From contig HG738140.1 in assembly GCA_000499405.2 (NCBI GenBank), forward strand, positions 13,047,560 to 13,111,559: a stretch of DNA of 64,000 nucleotides. The letters run 5' to 3'. Made by a program: the position numbers and the translations under genes. How positions within the stretch are numbered: position 1 is the stretch's first letter; each line of letters starts with the position of its first letter. Under the pieces are notes generated by a model. That model was not told the origin of the DNA and did no database searches. It worked only from the letters and a program-made list of their open reading frames with translations. The stretch is from Onchocerca volvulus (lineage: Eukaryota; Nematoda; Chromadorea; Rhabditida; Onchocercidae). This document shows, in pieces, positions 47,301 through 62,442 of the stretch.

Positions 47301-48319
47301 ACCGAAGATTTTAAAGATTTTTAAATAATTATATATCAAAAATGTTATTTCAATGCATTATTCCTCCTGTCATATAACGATTGTATGCATATCAATATAG
47401 GAAAGGAGCAAAAAATCATTACACACTTTAAATATAAACTTTTTTTTAAGTGATTTGAGACATTTTTTTAAAAATATAATTTCATTTTCCGAAGAAATTA
47501 CTTTAACGTAATTCTAGTATATTGAAAATAAAAACAATATGTAAATAAATGATACAAATCAATAAAATTTAAAATCAATGAAATTTAATGCAAACATTTG
47601 TTTAAATGCAAAGATTTTTTTTCATTAGTAATATTTTTTGATAATAAAAAAAGAAAAAATGTTGTGCATGGTGTATAAAATAATTTCAACAATTTTTAAA
47701 TTTATTGTCAGGGAATTCTATTTTAATTGAAATTTTGGTTTAAATTCAATTGTTGCATTAATTTTTTTAATCAATTATTTAAATTCAAATAATTAATGGT
47801 AAAAAATAAAATTTCATTAAAAAATTAGTACAGCCAAATTTTTTTACAAATAAATCCATTCAAACTCTATGATTGCAAAAGATATCATTCACTAGACTAA
47901 AAACCCAATCTCAATTATATTATTCTTTGATTTTCCATTAATTGTCTGAAATCAAAATATTTTAATAATAATTTTATAAGAAAAAAAAGTGAGGGAAGAA
48001 TAAGCTGAGGAGTTTTTAATAAAAAATCATATAAAGTAAATGCAATTTTTTAAATTTGAAAATTTTTTAAAGAATTATTGATATATTGAGAGTGAAGATG
48101 TAATTAGATGATATTTTGTGACAGTTTTTTTTTTTTCATCGAGATAATAATTTTGATTAGCTTTCGATAGAAAAAATAAATTTTGAGATTATGAGAATGT
48201 ATGTTTAAGAATAGAAAAGAGAAAGTTTAAATTAATCTAATGAATGATTTGAAGAATATTACAAATTACAGCGAAGTTATTAAGAAAAAAAAAAAGAGAA
48301 GATAAAAAAAAGGACGTAT

Positions 48320-48575
48320 AGATGGAAAATGTATTTGTGATAAGCAATCTGTGAATAAAAACTAAAATTGTGATAAACAACTTACAGGTTGAAAATGCAA
48401 CAGTGATAAGAAACCTTTGGGTAAAAAATGTAATATTGATAAGTAACTTGTGGGTAGAAAATGCAACAGTGATAAGTAACTTGTGGTAAAAAATGCAATA
48501 TTGATAAGTAATTTCTGGGTGGAAAATGCATTAGTGATAAGCAACTTGTGGGTAGAAAATATAATTGTGATGGGC
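48320..48575. repeat. 30-34-bp minisatellite, eight copies
   Basis: Eight diverged units of the form GGGTAGAAAATGCAACAGTG + ATAAGTAACTTGT run head to tail. The central copies (about 48419-48550) are the most alike. The minus-strand frame across it (LLHFLPTSYLS-type repeats) is a by-product of the near-33-bp period. Confidence 0.9.
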
Positions 48576-50090
48576 AAGGAAGATTGATGTTAATAAAAAA
48601 GATTTGTGGCAGAAATTAATGTTTAATTGAAAATATGAAATAAATTCTGGGTGGATCAATAAATCAAACTAGAAGGAAAATTTCTGTAACTTTGAATGGA
48701 TAAATCCTGAATTATAACCAGCCGACGGATCGAATAATAATAAATCATATAGTTCTCATAATAGTAATTCCGAGCAAAAAATTAATAAAATGGCATAATT
48801 AGAATATTAGAATATTTGAATATTTAAATTAGAATAGAATAATTGATTAATGATATTTTGGCAAACTACGAAATGCGATTGAATGAAAGAACTGTCACAA
48901 AGCTTTAAAGATGAAGCATTGATAAATTTTTTTGATTCATAAATTCATCGATTAATTTTCTAGTAATAGAATAAAATTAAAATGGAAAAGATTTTGAGCT
49001 CAGAACTCAGTAACTTAAAAAGCTAAAATTTAAGAAATTTCTTGCTGAAAAATTGTCATATTTATGTAACTCTGATGCAAATGATACTAAAGTTTGATTT
49101 CCGTCAAAAAAGTTTTTTAAATTCCAAAACGTTTTCAAATAAAAAGATTTTCAAAATCAATTTTTCCAGTTTTTTGGAATTTCAAAAGTTATTCAAAAAA
49201 TTTTAACAGTTATTGTCAGCAAAAAATATACAGCTTCATACATCAGTCTTTCAAATCTTTGTTTGCCATTTCGAAAATTGATATTTCATGATAAAGGTAA
49301 AGAAAATATCTATTTTATTAAGCTTTTTCTTTTCAAATAAAAAAATTAATATTAGAAAAATTTTAAAGACTGGATAGCAGCGAAGAGTTATGGATCTTTT
49401 AATATCGAAATTCTAAAAATATACTCGAATGTTCGAAAAATCAATTTTTTTTTTGATTCATTTCAAAATTTTTCAAGCATTATTTTAAAGTTAAAGATCT
49501 GCTAAAGCATGATTTCAAGCTCAAACTTAGAATATTTGGAAAATTAGTAAGAATAATTTTTTTTTTGATGTTTAATTCAATTTTCTGCCCTAGTATTTTA
49601 TAAGAAAGATAACTGGAATATTTATTGCTATCAATTATCGGTCATATGAAAACTTGCACAATTTCTTAAATATTCAAAGTGAAGATTTAAAAAATTCTTG
49701 GAGAATCCGAAATTAAACAGCTTTTCATGTCATCTTCATGTGATAAGTCTATCAGATAAGTGATAGTAAAACAAAAAACTTGAAATTATCCTTTCTTTTG
49801 TATCGTTTTCAATTTCTTATTATGTTTCTGCTAAAATACTTTCCCACCTGTATAAAACAGAATAGCGAAGTTTTTTATTGGGAAAAATTCACTCGCTTTT
49901 TCGTTATTTCCAAAATTTCCGTATCGAATTTCGATAATAAAATAAATATAGAATAATTCGAAATAATATCTTGAGTATTCAGTTCAAAAATTATCACAGT
50001 ATTATGAAAATCATTTTGAATTGTAGTATCTAATAAAATTTGAGTTAATGAATTCTGAAATTAATCGATATCTATATTTTTAGAGATTTC

Positions 50091-50168
50091 TGTTGCTGCA
50101 GCATGACATTGAATTTTGTTTCAGTTTCATTCCTGTCAATAAAAAATCATTATAATACAGCAGCAGTG
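50091..50168 (+). other. Imperfect hairpin, miRNA-precursor-like
   Basis: The arms TTGCTGCAGCATGACATTGA... and ...ATCATTATAATACAGCAGCA pair over about 25 positions, with single-base mismatches spaced along the stem and a loop of roughly 20 bases. This resembles an animal pre-miRNA in size and shape. The mature sequence is not one I recognise, and expression cannot be judged from sequence. Confidence 0.3.
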
Positions 50169-53100
50169 ATGACGTACGTGACCTTTTGCGTGAGACACGT
50201 AATGTCTAGTTTAATTTATTCATTAAGTCGTCAATGATTTCAATTATCTTTGATTGTAAAAGATATACGATTCATAGGAATGTTTTTTTTTTTCTGAAAT
50301 ATCGTATTGTAAAAGTTCTACACAATCCAAACATATTCCAATTAGACTTATTTTACAGTAATTTCAATCTAGGCTGTCGAAAACACTTCAATTTTAAATT
50401 TGCTTCTTTTCTTAATCATTTTTTATATATCTGATTGGAATTGATTATATAAAAATGAAAATTATCATTTTACGAGAAAGGAAATCCAAAATATTGACTC
50501 AATTTAGACATCTTTTAACAATTACTCATGTCTACAAGTCAACAATATTCAGTTACAGGCAGAAGTGACGTTACTATTATCAGTTCTCGTTTAATACTGG
50601 CATAATTAAGATGATGAAAATTTTATCAAATTAAGGGAACAAAACTTTTTAGATGTTAAAATTTTTATTCAGTTAATGAAATTGAAAATGGAAGTAAAAA
50701 AAGTTATGAAAATGTTTCAAAATTTAATCGAAATATATGTTTAATCAGAATACATGTTTAATTAGTTATTTAAAGTATTCGCTGACAAATAAAAATTTCA
50801 AATTTATTGTCTGAAATTCCCCTTTTTTTTTTCTTTTCATTTGTTTATAAAGTGATGAATAGTTTAAATTTTTTCCTTCCTTCATGAGATTAATAATTCA
50901 TTAGGAATTTCGACTTGTCCAACATTTTGTTCCAAGTTGAAGTAAAACCTTAAAGTTAGCAAATCGTATCCTCGACGAATCACATTACTTGAATAGATAA
51001 TTATTATAGGAATTTATTTATTTCACATTTCAGCGGAGCAAATTGCTCGGTGGTTCATAAATAATGAAATGCATAAATCATATTTTCATATGCAAAACAC
51101 AAAATTTACATATTCATTTCTGAAAATGAAAATGGAGCGAAACAATTATATTCCATTATTTGTACTGAAAATTTTAACTGAAATTTTAAAAGTAATGATG
51201 AAGAAATGAGAAAAAAAGCAACAAACAGAGCAATATGATTAAGTTCAATGAAATGAAGAGAAAATCACGATAAATATCATGATAAATATTGGAAAATCAC
51301 AATTAGTATTCTAATCATAGTTATGATTAATAATCATTACTGATAAATTAATATTTTTTCATTAATAAATAATCAATTTCTTACGTAATTTTGATCAACC
51401 GATAAATTTTAAACCAGCAGGAAAAACTAATAAAACAATTATCGATCGATCATTAGCTGTTTTCCTAATTTTCCTACCTAAAAGTTTTCCTACCTCTTGC
51501 CGAAAAACGACTAGTAAATCTGACTCATTCTTAAGTTTAAAATTATCAGGATCTAATTCAAAAAGAAATTAATTTTTAAAAGTTACAAAAGTTTAAAGTC
51601 AAAAGCTCGACAAATACTTATATTTGCTGGCATTATCAACTCATTCTCTTGTTATTAGATAAATTTCGCATGTTTTTATCACAGGGATTACTTGTTTTAA
51701 GTTAATGCAAATTGCCTTATGCAAATTTTTCCAGTTCACGATGACAAAACTTTTCAACCACCCCATCCTCTCAGCCTAATTAATTAATAAGATTTGTTAT
51801 CATTCTTGAAGATTCGGATTTCAGTACCAGCTAAACCCTTCCTTATATTGGCAATGATGCTCTTCCTTCATGTCTTCATAACCCCTTAATATTTTAAGTC
51901 ATAAATTTTCTGGCAAACTCATATTTTCTTATCCTGGCCTCTAAATTCTTATTTCTTTCATTTGATTAATTGATAATTTTCTGATATCATCAAGATTCAT
52001 TTGTTTTTTGGGCATATTAACATCTTCGATGAGCAATAACTTCTCTTTTACTTATTTTAACTTTTCTGGATGAAAATAATCCATGTCTTCAGAACTATTT
52101 ATTAATTTCTGATTAATAATGTTGTATTGTTGACAATATTTCTTAAAGATTCATCTTACATTATTATTACACTGAATTTGACATGATATAAGATCACATT
52201 ATTGTCAGATTTATAGTTATCACAACCTGGGACATTTTACTGATATCGATTAATTATTTCCACAATCAGAATGATAACACAACCTTTTCATGTTACATAA
52301 CATTAAAGATAATTTCAGGATTTACAGGTTTTGAAATTTTATCGGGAGAATTTAAGAAGTAAAGAAAATTATCTGGAATCTGAAGATTTGTAGCAATTTT
52401 GCTTGGTAACTATCATTATCATTAATAAGAATGAAGTGAACTATAATATTCATTAAAATGAGAAAAAAAAACTCAATTTTCTGAATTTAAAATATTCAAA
52501 AAATTTGAAAATATAGAAAAAGTCAAAGTAATTTCTAGAAATCTGCAGTGTTTTGTTAAATTTTAGTGCTGTATTGATTTAAAAGTAGCAAACAGCAATT
52601 TCGAAATTTTTTAAAAATGATTTTAAAAAATATTTTAAGAGAAAATTAAATTTAATAAAAAATAAATTTTTTGGATTTTTTTTCGATACTTCTTTATATC
52701 AGATAGAATTTTCATGAACGAAAAATCATTTCTTAAACATTCTTTATTTCAATAATTTCAAACAATTCTACAGAAGCTTGAATCTTTTTTTTTGCCAAAA
52801 ATATCATCAAAGTGTATCATTGAATTCACACTTTTTCTACAGATAATTTCACGTCTTATTACGTCATTCAAAGTTTGAATTTTACAAAAAAATGACTTTA
52901 CAGTTATTCCTGGATATTTTTTCAAATCAGCCTAATGTAGATCTGTTGATATTATTCATTTTAAATTAATAATGCATCAATTCAAAGCAATAGAATGAGT
53001 TATCGTAATCGGTATGTTTATTTTATCGTAATCGTGTTTATTTTTTTACCGTAAAAGTTATCGTAATCGATATGTTTATTTGCAATTTAACACTTCTCAT

Positions 53101-55929
53101 CCATATTGAAATGCCTGAAATTTGGAATTAAAGATGAAATTTGTTTAGGATGGTCGAGATTTCATGGATTATGAAAGTTCGATTTAAAAAGGTTCAAAAT
53201 TATGATATCATTTTATATCATAGTTTAAACATCAATTTCTTGTCAATTATCATCAGGGAATTTAGCATTCTATTGTTTCCATTGAATGAAACAACAACTT
53301 TTTATCAACTTCTTCATCTTTCATTTTTTCCTTTTCTTTTTTTTTGGTTAAATTTGCATCGAATAGCAAAAACTTTTTGGCCACTGCTTCATTGACACAC
53401 AAAATGTCAGATGTTTTATGAAAATGACTAAGAAATGCATTTTAAATGAAAGCAATACATACTTTTCAAAAATTGATTTTTCCTTTGATAGCTTCTAATT
53501 CAATAAACTTCTGTTTTTTTTTTTCTTTCTTTGAAATTTTACTGAATGAATATTGTCGACGGGAATGAAAATCATTATACCTATATAAATTGGCATCAAT
53601 CATCTCAATCAAAAAATTTTTTGCGATCAATTTTTAAAAATATGGAAATCGACCGCAATCGAAGTAAAAAATATAAATAAATAATTACACCATTTTACAT
53701 TCACAATAAATTATTAGATATGATTCAAGTCTATAAAATTTTCGCCATGACAAATATTTTTTGAAATTTTAACATTTCAATATTCTAAAATGCTAATTTA
53801 AAAAGTTGAATTTTCAAAAAAATATTATGTCATTTCATCATAAATGCTATTAATTGAACAACATAAAAGTCTCTGAATGAAACGAAAGATTGTAATTCAT
53901 CAATTATTAAGTGACATATGATTATCCCTTTATTTTCATATAAATTATTAAAAATATAACAAGCCATATTTTCAAGCGATCTTTTCTTTTAAATATCGAA
54001 GTTTTCAACCTCAAAAACTCCAAGTCTATAAATATATATTTTATAATTTCAGCATTAAAAGCTTTTGAAAACCAAAGCAAAATAATCCATAAAGAGCAGA
54101 ATGAATTTTCTATATTTTCTGAAAAATTAGCAGAAATTTTAGAAAAATGAAAATAAAAATGAAATTATTTATTTATATGTTTATAAATTTTAACGAAAAA
54201 CTCGCATATCTAATTTAAATCGGTTTCATTTATCATCACTTTGTTTTCCTTTTTCTTTAATATCATTCCATGTTCATAAGTAAGAACAGTTTTTTATTTC
54301 CGCTATCATACTTATCTTTTGAAGATAATTTAAAAATTAAAATGGCAATTTAAAATTAATTTAATTTTTATTTGCAGCCTGGTTAGATAGTTATTTCGAA
54401 TATTTCATAGTCTTTAAATCCAAATAACTAGTTTGATGTTTATGTTTTTATTTCATAAAAAAAAAGCTTTCGAAATTTCTCATTTCTTTACTTTCCATAA
54501 ATATTTCATTCAAATAAAGCATTCTAAAAATTAACAAATTAAAACTTTCATATAAATGATTAAATAATGCTCACTCAATCTTTGTTATTACGAAGAAATC
54601 ATCACCAGATAATTTCAATCATATACTGTACGAAGTCATTTTTCTTCTTTTTATCATTTTCTTATTTTTTTTTTTCATCCATTTTACTTTTTTTTTCATA
54701 TTTTATTACTCATGTCAATTTCAGTTTTTTAATTTATTTTCTTAATTTCTTTCCTTCTTTTTTAATTTTAGATTTTGGAAAAAAAATTATTATAATGAAC
54801 ATTCATTCATTCATCTACTTTTTTTCCCCTTAAATTTCTAATAATTATTCTATTATCATTGTTTAAATGTCTATTGCATCGCAAATTTCAACTTTTCTCG
54901 TAAAAACTTTGCAATTTGCATGCTTATTTTTAATAGCAAATAATAAATGAACTTTTATCTCGTAGGCAATTTAATTTTTGAATTGTCGAATAAAGCAATC
55001 ACGAAAGAAAGAAGGACATTTGAAGTAGGATGAAATGGAATGATATATTTATCTCTTTATTTATCCAATAAAGGTTATCTATTAGCGATCTATTCTCGGA
55101 ATTTTCAGACATTTCTTTAGCTTATTTTAAACCAGTTTAAACTAAATTCAGTTCTTGTGATTATCAAATAAATATGAATTCATTCTTCTTCAATCAAAAA
55201 AAAAAAAATTTTTTTTCAATTTTTTGTTGCAATCTTCTCAAAAATGAAATATAAATGAATGATAGATGAGAGGTAAAAAAATTGACTTTTCAAATAATTA
55301 TTATTACTAATAAAATGAAAAGAAAAAAATTAAATTGAATTTCAATGATCTTGGTAAAATCTTAACTTCGTTTTTAGAAGTTAAAAATTCTTGATGATTA
55401 GAATTATCTTTTTTTCTATTTATTATGTCTAATTAAATGAATTTTATCGATAGCAGAAAGAAAAATTGATTTCTATTGTGAAAACCAAAACATTCCTGAG
55501 AAATCTTTGATCTGTTATCAAGAAATCTCGGATTACTTTCTTATGACACTGTGAATTCCCGTCTTCTTTTTCAACAAATGTTATTGTATTCAGTTTATAA
55601 ATAATTTTTTAATGAATAAATGCTATCGTACTTTGTTTTTTATATTATCTTCTATTTTTTTTGTCATTTATTTCCGAGAAATTCATTTTTTTTTAATAAA
55701 AATTGAATGCAAATTGGAAGTTATTATTTGGACTCCAATATATTCCATTTTCTTTTTACAATCTTATTGAAAAATTGGAAAAAATTAGTAGAAAAAATTT
55801 AGAAAAAACGCTACTTTTCGATGTCACATTACTTATTTTTTGCAAGAAAAAAAATTCTGGTATTTTTTCTCTTGAAAGGTTTCTTTTTTAAATTGAAACG
55901 AAATTTAAACTTGTGCTATATTGAGAAAA

Positions 55930-55952
55930 AATAAATAAATAAATAAATAAAT
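55930..55952. repeat. (AAAT)n microsatellite
   Basis: A short run of AAAT/AATA units (about five). Confidence 0.85.
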
Positions 55953-56795
55953 GATGAAAAAACGAATGGATGATGTTTGTTAATATTGGAGCTCATTGAG
56001 CCAATAGAAAATCGCTAAAAAATTTTTGTTTGTAGTCATAAAAAGAATTGAAGATTTAGGAAAAATCTTATAGGAACTGTTAAAAATTGAGTAAAGTTAA
56101 TTCAAAATTGAAATTCGCAAAATAACAATTAGGACTGAGTCGCGAAAACTGCCAAGATATGTTAGCAAAACTAAATTTTTTAGCTTGCAAGTAGCAATTA
56201 TCATGAAGATTAACCCCAATCATCCATCAACTCCTTGAGGTAGTGACATGAGACTTGGCCATGATGAATGAGGCTTATTTATCAGTAGGCCTTGTGAAGC
56301 CCAAGTTTTCAATTAATTCAAATCAATTCAGCCTGTTTGGATTCATTGTCAACAGCTACGAGGATGACGATGACAGATAAGCACGCGATATGATGATGAA
56401 TTTTTATTGATGTTCATCGCTAGATTTTTGCTCAGATTAAAATTTAAAAAGTAGTATGTTTAAGTTCTTTCAAATTTTCCAAAAAAAAAAAACTTCGCCA
56501 AATTATCCAAACTTGATAAAACTTTTTAAGAAAATAGTAAACATAAATAATCACAGTAATCATTTTATTTATTAATTGTACTAATATTACAATTTAGAAT
56601 GACAAGGAAAATGAAATGTTTTATCACTTCTTTTCAAATAATTGTATGTTAGCAATAAAGCAAGAAATAGATAATTTAGTGATTTTTTTTTTTATTTTTA
56701 TACGACAAAAAAAGAAAGAGTGACGCAAAAAAATGAATTTTCGCAGAAAAGCATCGTTTAATCACTCCAACAGATGAAAGAATTGACGAGAAAAT

Positions 56796-56879
56796 CGGAT
56801 TGCTTCGTAATTATCACTCTCGTTTGTTGAGCGATTTCGGATTATTTCGTGATTATCACTTTCCTCCCGAGCCCAGTTG
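56796..56879. repeat. 42-bp tandem repeat, two diverged copies
   Basis: Two adjacent units begin CGGATT[G/A][C/T]TTCGT[A/G]ATTATCACT and diverge in their second halves. Confidence 0.65.
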
Positions 56880-59800
56880 ATGTGCATTGGTTAAATCGTT
56901 TCTCTTGGCTTGAATGTTGCCAGAATTGAGAAAACAATTTGCCTAATGAAAATATTAGTTATGCATGTAATTTAACCAGAAGGTCATCATTACGTGTTTT
57001 TTTTTTTCCATGTTGACAGGCCTATTAAATATGCCATTTGTAAATTGCTTTTAAATATGCCAATGATTTTTTTTTTTCATTTCTCTTTCTCTCTCTTTCT
57101 TTTTTTTTCAAAAAAAAAAAAAGTATTTTAGCATATTTTTGTTTTAAATTAATAAAAATTTTATTGCTTTAATTCATGAAATCAGAAAATGAATTAAATA
57201 AAAATGTGTTTCGTTAGTTTAGATTTATGAAAATTTTTTTCGTTCATTTTAAAATTGCTTTTAAAAATTTTACCGTTATGCAAGAATTTTTTTCTACTTT
57301 TCCTTTATTGCCACCATTAATATTTTTTTTTTTTTACCACTTCTGCTATAATTTCTATAGAACGTAGCAATTTCACAGAATATTTTTTATGTCGGACCGA
57401 ATTCCGATATTCCATTATTCCATTCCTACCCATGACCTAATATCCGATATCGTATTATACTTTCCGATAGGATAATGATCTCAAAAATGATAGAAAAAAA
57501 GATAAGAAATAGAAAAAAAAGTATTACTATTGTTTTTGTAAAATTAGAAATTTTTATTCCTAGTCGTAGTCAATTATCAAATTTTAGGAAAACTTATAAA
57601 TTTGAATGATAAATACTACCATTTGCCCAGTATTATTATCATTTGCAACTAGTTCATTGAATAATATCATTATTATCATCACTATCATCTTCATCATCTC
57701 TATCACTAATCAGTACCAAGTGATATTAGCATTGCTTTTTTAATTATCATTACTGTAATTATTCTAATGAAAACATATTTTGAAGCATCGTCACTATTTC
57801 AGTTTGTTGAAATTGTTATTATTTCAAATATTTAATTCTAAATAAATTACATATAAGAATTGGAATCAAAATGAGAAGAAGGGAAAAGAAGAAATGATAT
57901 TTTGTTCTGTATTATTAGACATTATTAGAAAAAATTGATGAAAACCTTGAATTGATAAATGAGAAATAGTAATTTTGGTGCATTGTTAAAGTTTGTTGCA
58001 TTGTATTGGAGTGTATTTATAAAACAAATTGACTATTTTATCTGTAATTTTGTTATTCGTTTCTTATTTATTTCAGATTAACTATGAAAATTATGCTAAG
58101 CGAAATCAAATTTAGTGAAATTTTGATTTAAATCCGTAATAGGTCATGAGGTCACGAAGTAGCGGATGTGTAATTCAAAATATCAATAATGCATTTAGCC
58201 CAGCAATTGCTGACGAATGCTTAATCCAATGATCGTTGAAGAAATTTTGCGTTGCAGATAAGAAGCATGATGATGATCGATCATCGGAATTTGTAACGAT
58301 CTAGCCAATCATCGAAATCAATCTTTTGACTAAATAAAAAGAAATTGCCAATATTAGCAGTCATTTGGTAATTAAAGCAAATTGAAAAGATGGAAAAGTT
58401 CACAATAAATGAGCTGATCGATAATCAAAAAAATGACGTTTTTAATTGCGATATTTCTTATTTTAAGCAGCAAACAACGAATTATTTCTCAATCTGCTTG
58501 TTGAGAAATGCGACAATTGGTAAGAACGCCTGAATAATTGGAAGAAGAAAAAGCTCTCCAAAATAACGTTCAAAACTTAATTTAGATTTAAAAAAAAATC
58601 ATAATTACTATTTCAATTATCGATTGCCATTTAAGCTTTCGGAATTTTGCCCAATCATTTTTATAGAAAAAGTATGAGTGGTAAGTTAATAAAGTGCATT
58701 GAAAACAGCAATTTCCTTCAATGTGATTTAGTCACACAGAAAAGATTTAATTTTCACGACAATGACGAACGAATGTTTTAATAATCAAACATTTCAAAAG
58801 AATGAACGAATTCTTATTTACCAAATTTCTGTGATCAAACATTTTGACAATTTTTTGCAAGACATATATATACAGTATCTGTTATGCACATGCACATTCA
58901 TTGATTTATTAAATTCCGATGAACGAAATTTATGAAATTTTGAAGAATTATCAAATTTATTTCCTGCTAGCAAAATATGTTGATTGCTGTGGTTTCTGTT
59001 TTGATTAATATCGAAGTATTAGTGCGTAGTTGAAAAAAAGTCAAAATTGGAGGCTTAGAAAATTAATTATTTTTAGATAATTTAATAAATAGAATTGAAG
59101 TTTGATATTTGTCAAGCATTTGTGCAGAAAATAAGTTTGAAAATTCTTAAAATTTGAAATTTACAAGATTCAGAAAATTCATAAGATTAATTTCGATAAC
59201 GAATTTATTCATTTCCTCCAATTGTTCATGACCATAAATTTTAGTTTATTGATTATGAAGTGCAAGCTAACCTTATTAAACTAATTTTTTATTTTATTAG
59301 AATATGTAAATCTTAAACAAACTTGCCATGAAGTTCTAAAGCTAAGAGAAAAAAGAATTACAAAGATAAATAATAGAAAATATAAAGAAAAACTTAAATC
59401 GCTCAAATTTACGGATTTCGTTCTTTAAATCCAATTCAGCACTTTCCTTGTACCAAAGGATTTCAAATTCCGGTTCTCATATCTTGCTTTATATTTCGGA
59501 CATAATCGATATAAATACAAATCATAATCATTTTAATCCTGTCTTTGATATTAAGCAATTCTCTAGGCTTATAATTAAACGAGGAATTAAAAAGATTATT
59601 AAGTCCTTTTTTTCAAATATAAATACAAAATTATCGAATATTTCAAGAAAAGCTAAAACTTGAAATTTTATCCCAAAAATTTTTTCCGTTCTCCCAAATA
59701 GATGTACGATTATTTAACAGTTTATTTCTAAAATATGTATAATTAAAATAAAATTAAATTTATTTTCTTTATTTCCTGTTCTTATACCAATTTATTTTTT

Positions 59801-60684
59801 TATCTATCGATGAAGCTATTAGTAAAAATAATTCATCGCTTTTTTTTTGCTTTTTTTCTCCTTCTTTTTCTATTTTTAATTTATATCGAATTGCTGTATT
59901 CCTACTTTTCATCTTTTCTTACTTCTGTTAAGATACTATCAGTGAACATTTCTACTGCCTTTTTGATTTTATTATTTTTGCACTTACATGAGAAGAATTT
60001 TCATATTTACTCTCATCAATTTCAGAAATTCCCCCCAAAAAAAGACTGCGATTAAAAATGAGGAAACTTTTCTCTTCATCTTCCTTTTATTTTCATTATT
60101 TTCCGCTTCATCACTTTCTTTTATCAAATTTGTTGGGTTATGAAAGTTTGAGTTTTTATTTATTTCTATTAATTTCAGGAATTTTTCTTGGCACTATGTC
60201 AGTTTATTCTTTAATTAAATTGCTAAAGAGTGAGAATGCTGCAGGTATTACGTTAATCCATCTAAATTATGAATCAATGAATGTACTTTCGCATATTGAA
60301 AATTGAATTTTCAGCATATTCCTAACTTGTAATTGAAATTTCAAGTAAATAAAAATCCTTTGAATTATTATTATTATTATTTTTTTTTATAAATTGAAGC
60401 TTAAAAGTGTTGTTTGGATTGAAATTTCCTATGCAATGATTCAGTATTATTTTCAAAATCAAATTTAATTTCGTTGTGTTATATTTAAAGTATTTCACAG
60501 AATTCGTTCAGAAATTCGTATGCTTATATATCGCTATCATCATGAGAATTTCTTGTCAATTAATTAATTTCATCACTTTTTGATCTTGCTTTATTGCTGT
60601 AGCCATGTTTATAAAATAATTGAACGAACGCTTTTAAGAAAGAATCCAAAAAATAAACGAAGTTTACTACAAACATTATTTGAA

Positions 60685-60740
60685 TTACTAAAAAGTAAAT
60701 TCAAATATTTATTTAATTACTAAAAAGTAAATTCAAGTAT
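60685..60740. repeat. Short tandem duplication
   Basis: AATTACTAAAAAGTAAATTC occurs twice about 31 bases apart. Its core ACTAAAAAGT is partly self-complementary. Confidence 0.7.
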
Positions 60741-62413
60741 TGTTAAAATGTCTAAATAATTAGCTTTTTTTATAACCTAACAAAATCATGCTGATAAGTT
60801 TTTTTTCTCGTTGTCTACTAGAATGTAAACTTTATTAAAAGAAATAATGACGATGATATTTAGCAGAATGAAGGGCAATGATATTTATGTAAAATAACTA
60901 TTTGAATATTATTTTCGTTTTTTTTATTACTTTTATTTTTTTATAGTTAATAGAAAGAGAAAATAACAATTTCATTTTTGACATTTATGACTTTAAAAGT
61001 GAAATAAAAAGAGAGACATTGGAAAGAGTTCGTCATTCTTTCTTCTGATGTCCTCAATCCTACCTATCCAATCAAGCGAACGTAATATATATATATAATA
61101 CATATGTATATATATTTACAAACTTCATTTTTTTCATATTCTTTAAGAACAACAATGCTCATTTCTTCTTCAATTCGCAATTACATCGTAAAAACAATTC
61201 GCAAAACTATCGTAATCGCCTATAAATGAGCTATTTCAGTCAGAATAGCTAGTCCATAGAGTAAATATCTATAAAAATCATAAAAAAGTTACGAAAAAAA
61301 AGAAAATGAAATGGAATCTCTTTTCATATCTTATTCATAAAAATATCAGTGATAAGAAATTCAATTTTTGACAATGTTTTCAGGTTTTAGTATTGTTTTC
61401 AGATTAGCATTTTTAAATCACATCGTTCCCGTAATTATTCTTCCGATACTTTCAGATTTGTTTCATTTTTTGAACATAATTTTTTCCATATCATTTTTTA
61501 AATTCATTCACAAACTATCCCATTTTTCAAAAGTTTGTCATAATTTTACAAAAAAAAAACTATGAAAATGCGGATAAAATAATGGAAAGTAAAAAATGGT
61601 ATAAAATTAATTATACCATTACCAAGTTTATTCCCTCGTTTTTTTTTTTTTTTTTTTTAATCCAGGAAAAGTTTTTTTCTTGATGTAATAACATTAACAA
61701 GTTCATGAAATTATTTCATTTATGATAGCCACATATAAAAATTGAAGTTTAGAATTAAAAACGTTTTCTATTCGATTTTTTTTCCTATTCTATCATTCTT
61801 CGCATTTTTTAATTTTCCTTGCATGCGTTTGTTTTTATTCATGTCGAGAATGATTTTACGACCAGTTTCAAAAGGCTTTTATTAAGTATCGAAAAGCGTC
61901 TTTTGATCAATTTTCCGATTAAGACATGAAATGTCTTCTTTTTTTTCGTATATACTATATTATATTACTAGCATAAAGTGGTAATAGACTAGAAATAATA
62001 AAATACGAATTATCAATTTTAACTATCGGGAAAGTTTTTGAGGATATATGAAATCGCTTCCATTTGCAGTTATAATGGACGATAAATTTGCTGATAGTTT
62101 TTTTTTAATTTATTTGAATACAAATTTATATATTTTATATAAAAAATATATTTATATAACAAAAAATATGTTTTTTTTATATAAAAAGTATGTTTTTTAT
62201 GACTTTTGTGGTGGTATTATTTTTAAAAGATTTTTTAATTTGGATAGAATTAGGTAGAGTCGAAATAAGTTGAGCGAGTTAAACAAATTTGAATTTTTTC
62301 TTTTTTTTTTTTTGGCATAAGGCTGAATTACGAAACGAAGTTAAAAAGAATTTATCGCTTTGAAGACATTGCAGCGTCTTCGAAATAGAATAACTAACTG
62401 TCACTAATAATTT

Positions 62414-62442
62414 CTCATTTTATTTTATTTTATTTTATTCCA
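62414..62442. repeat. (TTTTA)n microsatellite
   Basis: About five TTTTA units in a row. Confidence 0.85.

Noticed and set aside
56236..56243. TGAGGTAG, the let-7 family seed
   Set aside because: No complementary arm to TGAGGTAGTGACATGAGAC lies nearby, so no let-7-type hairpin forms. The 8-mer is probably chance.
58146..58232. Short plus-strand frame MRSRSSGCVIQNINNAF...
   Set aside because: Only 28 codons; joining its possible donors to the exon at 63134 gives stop codons in the next exons.
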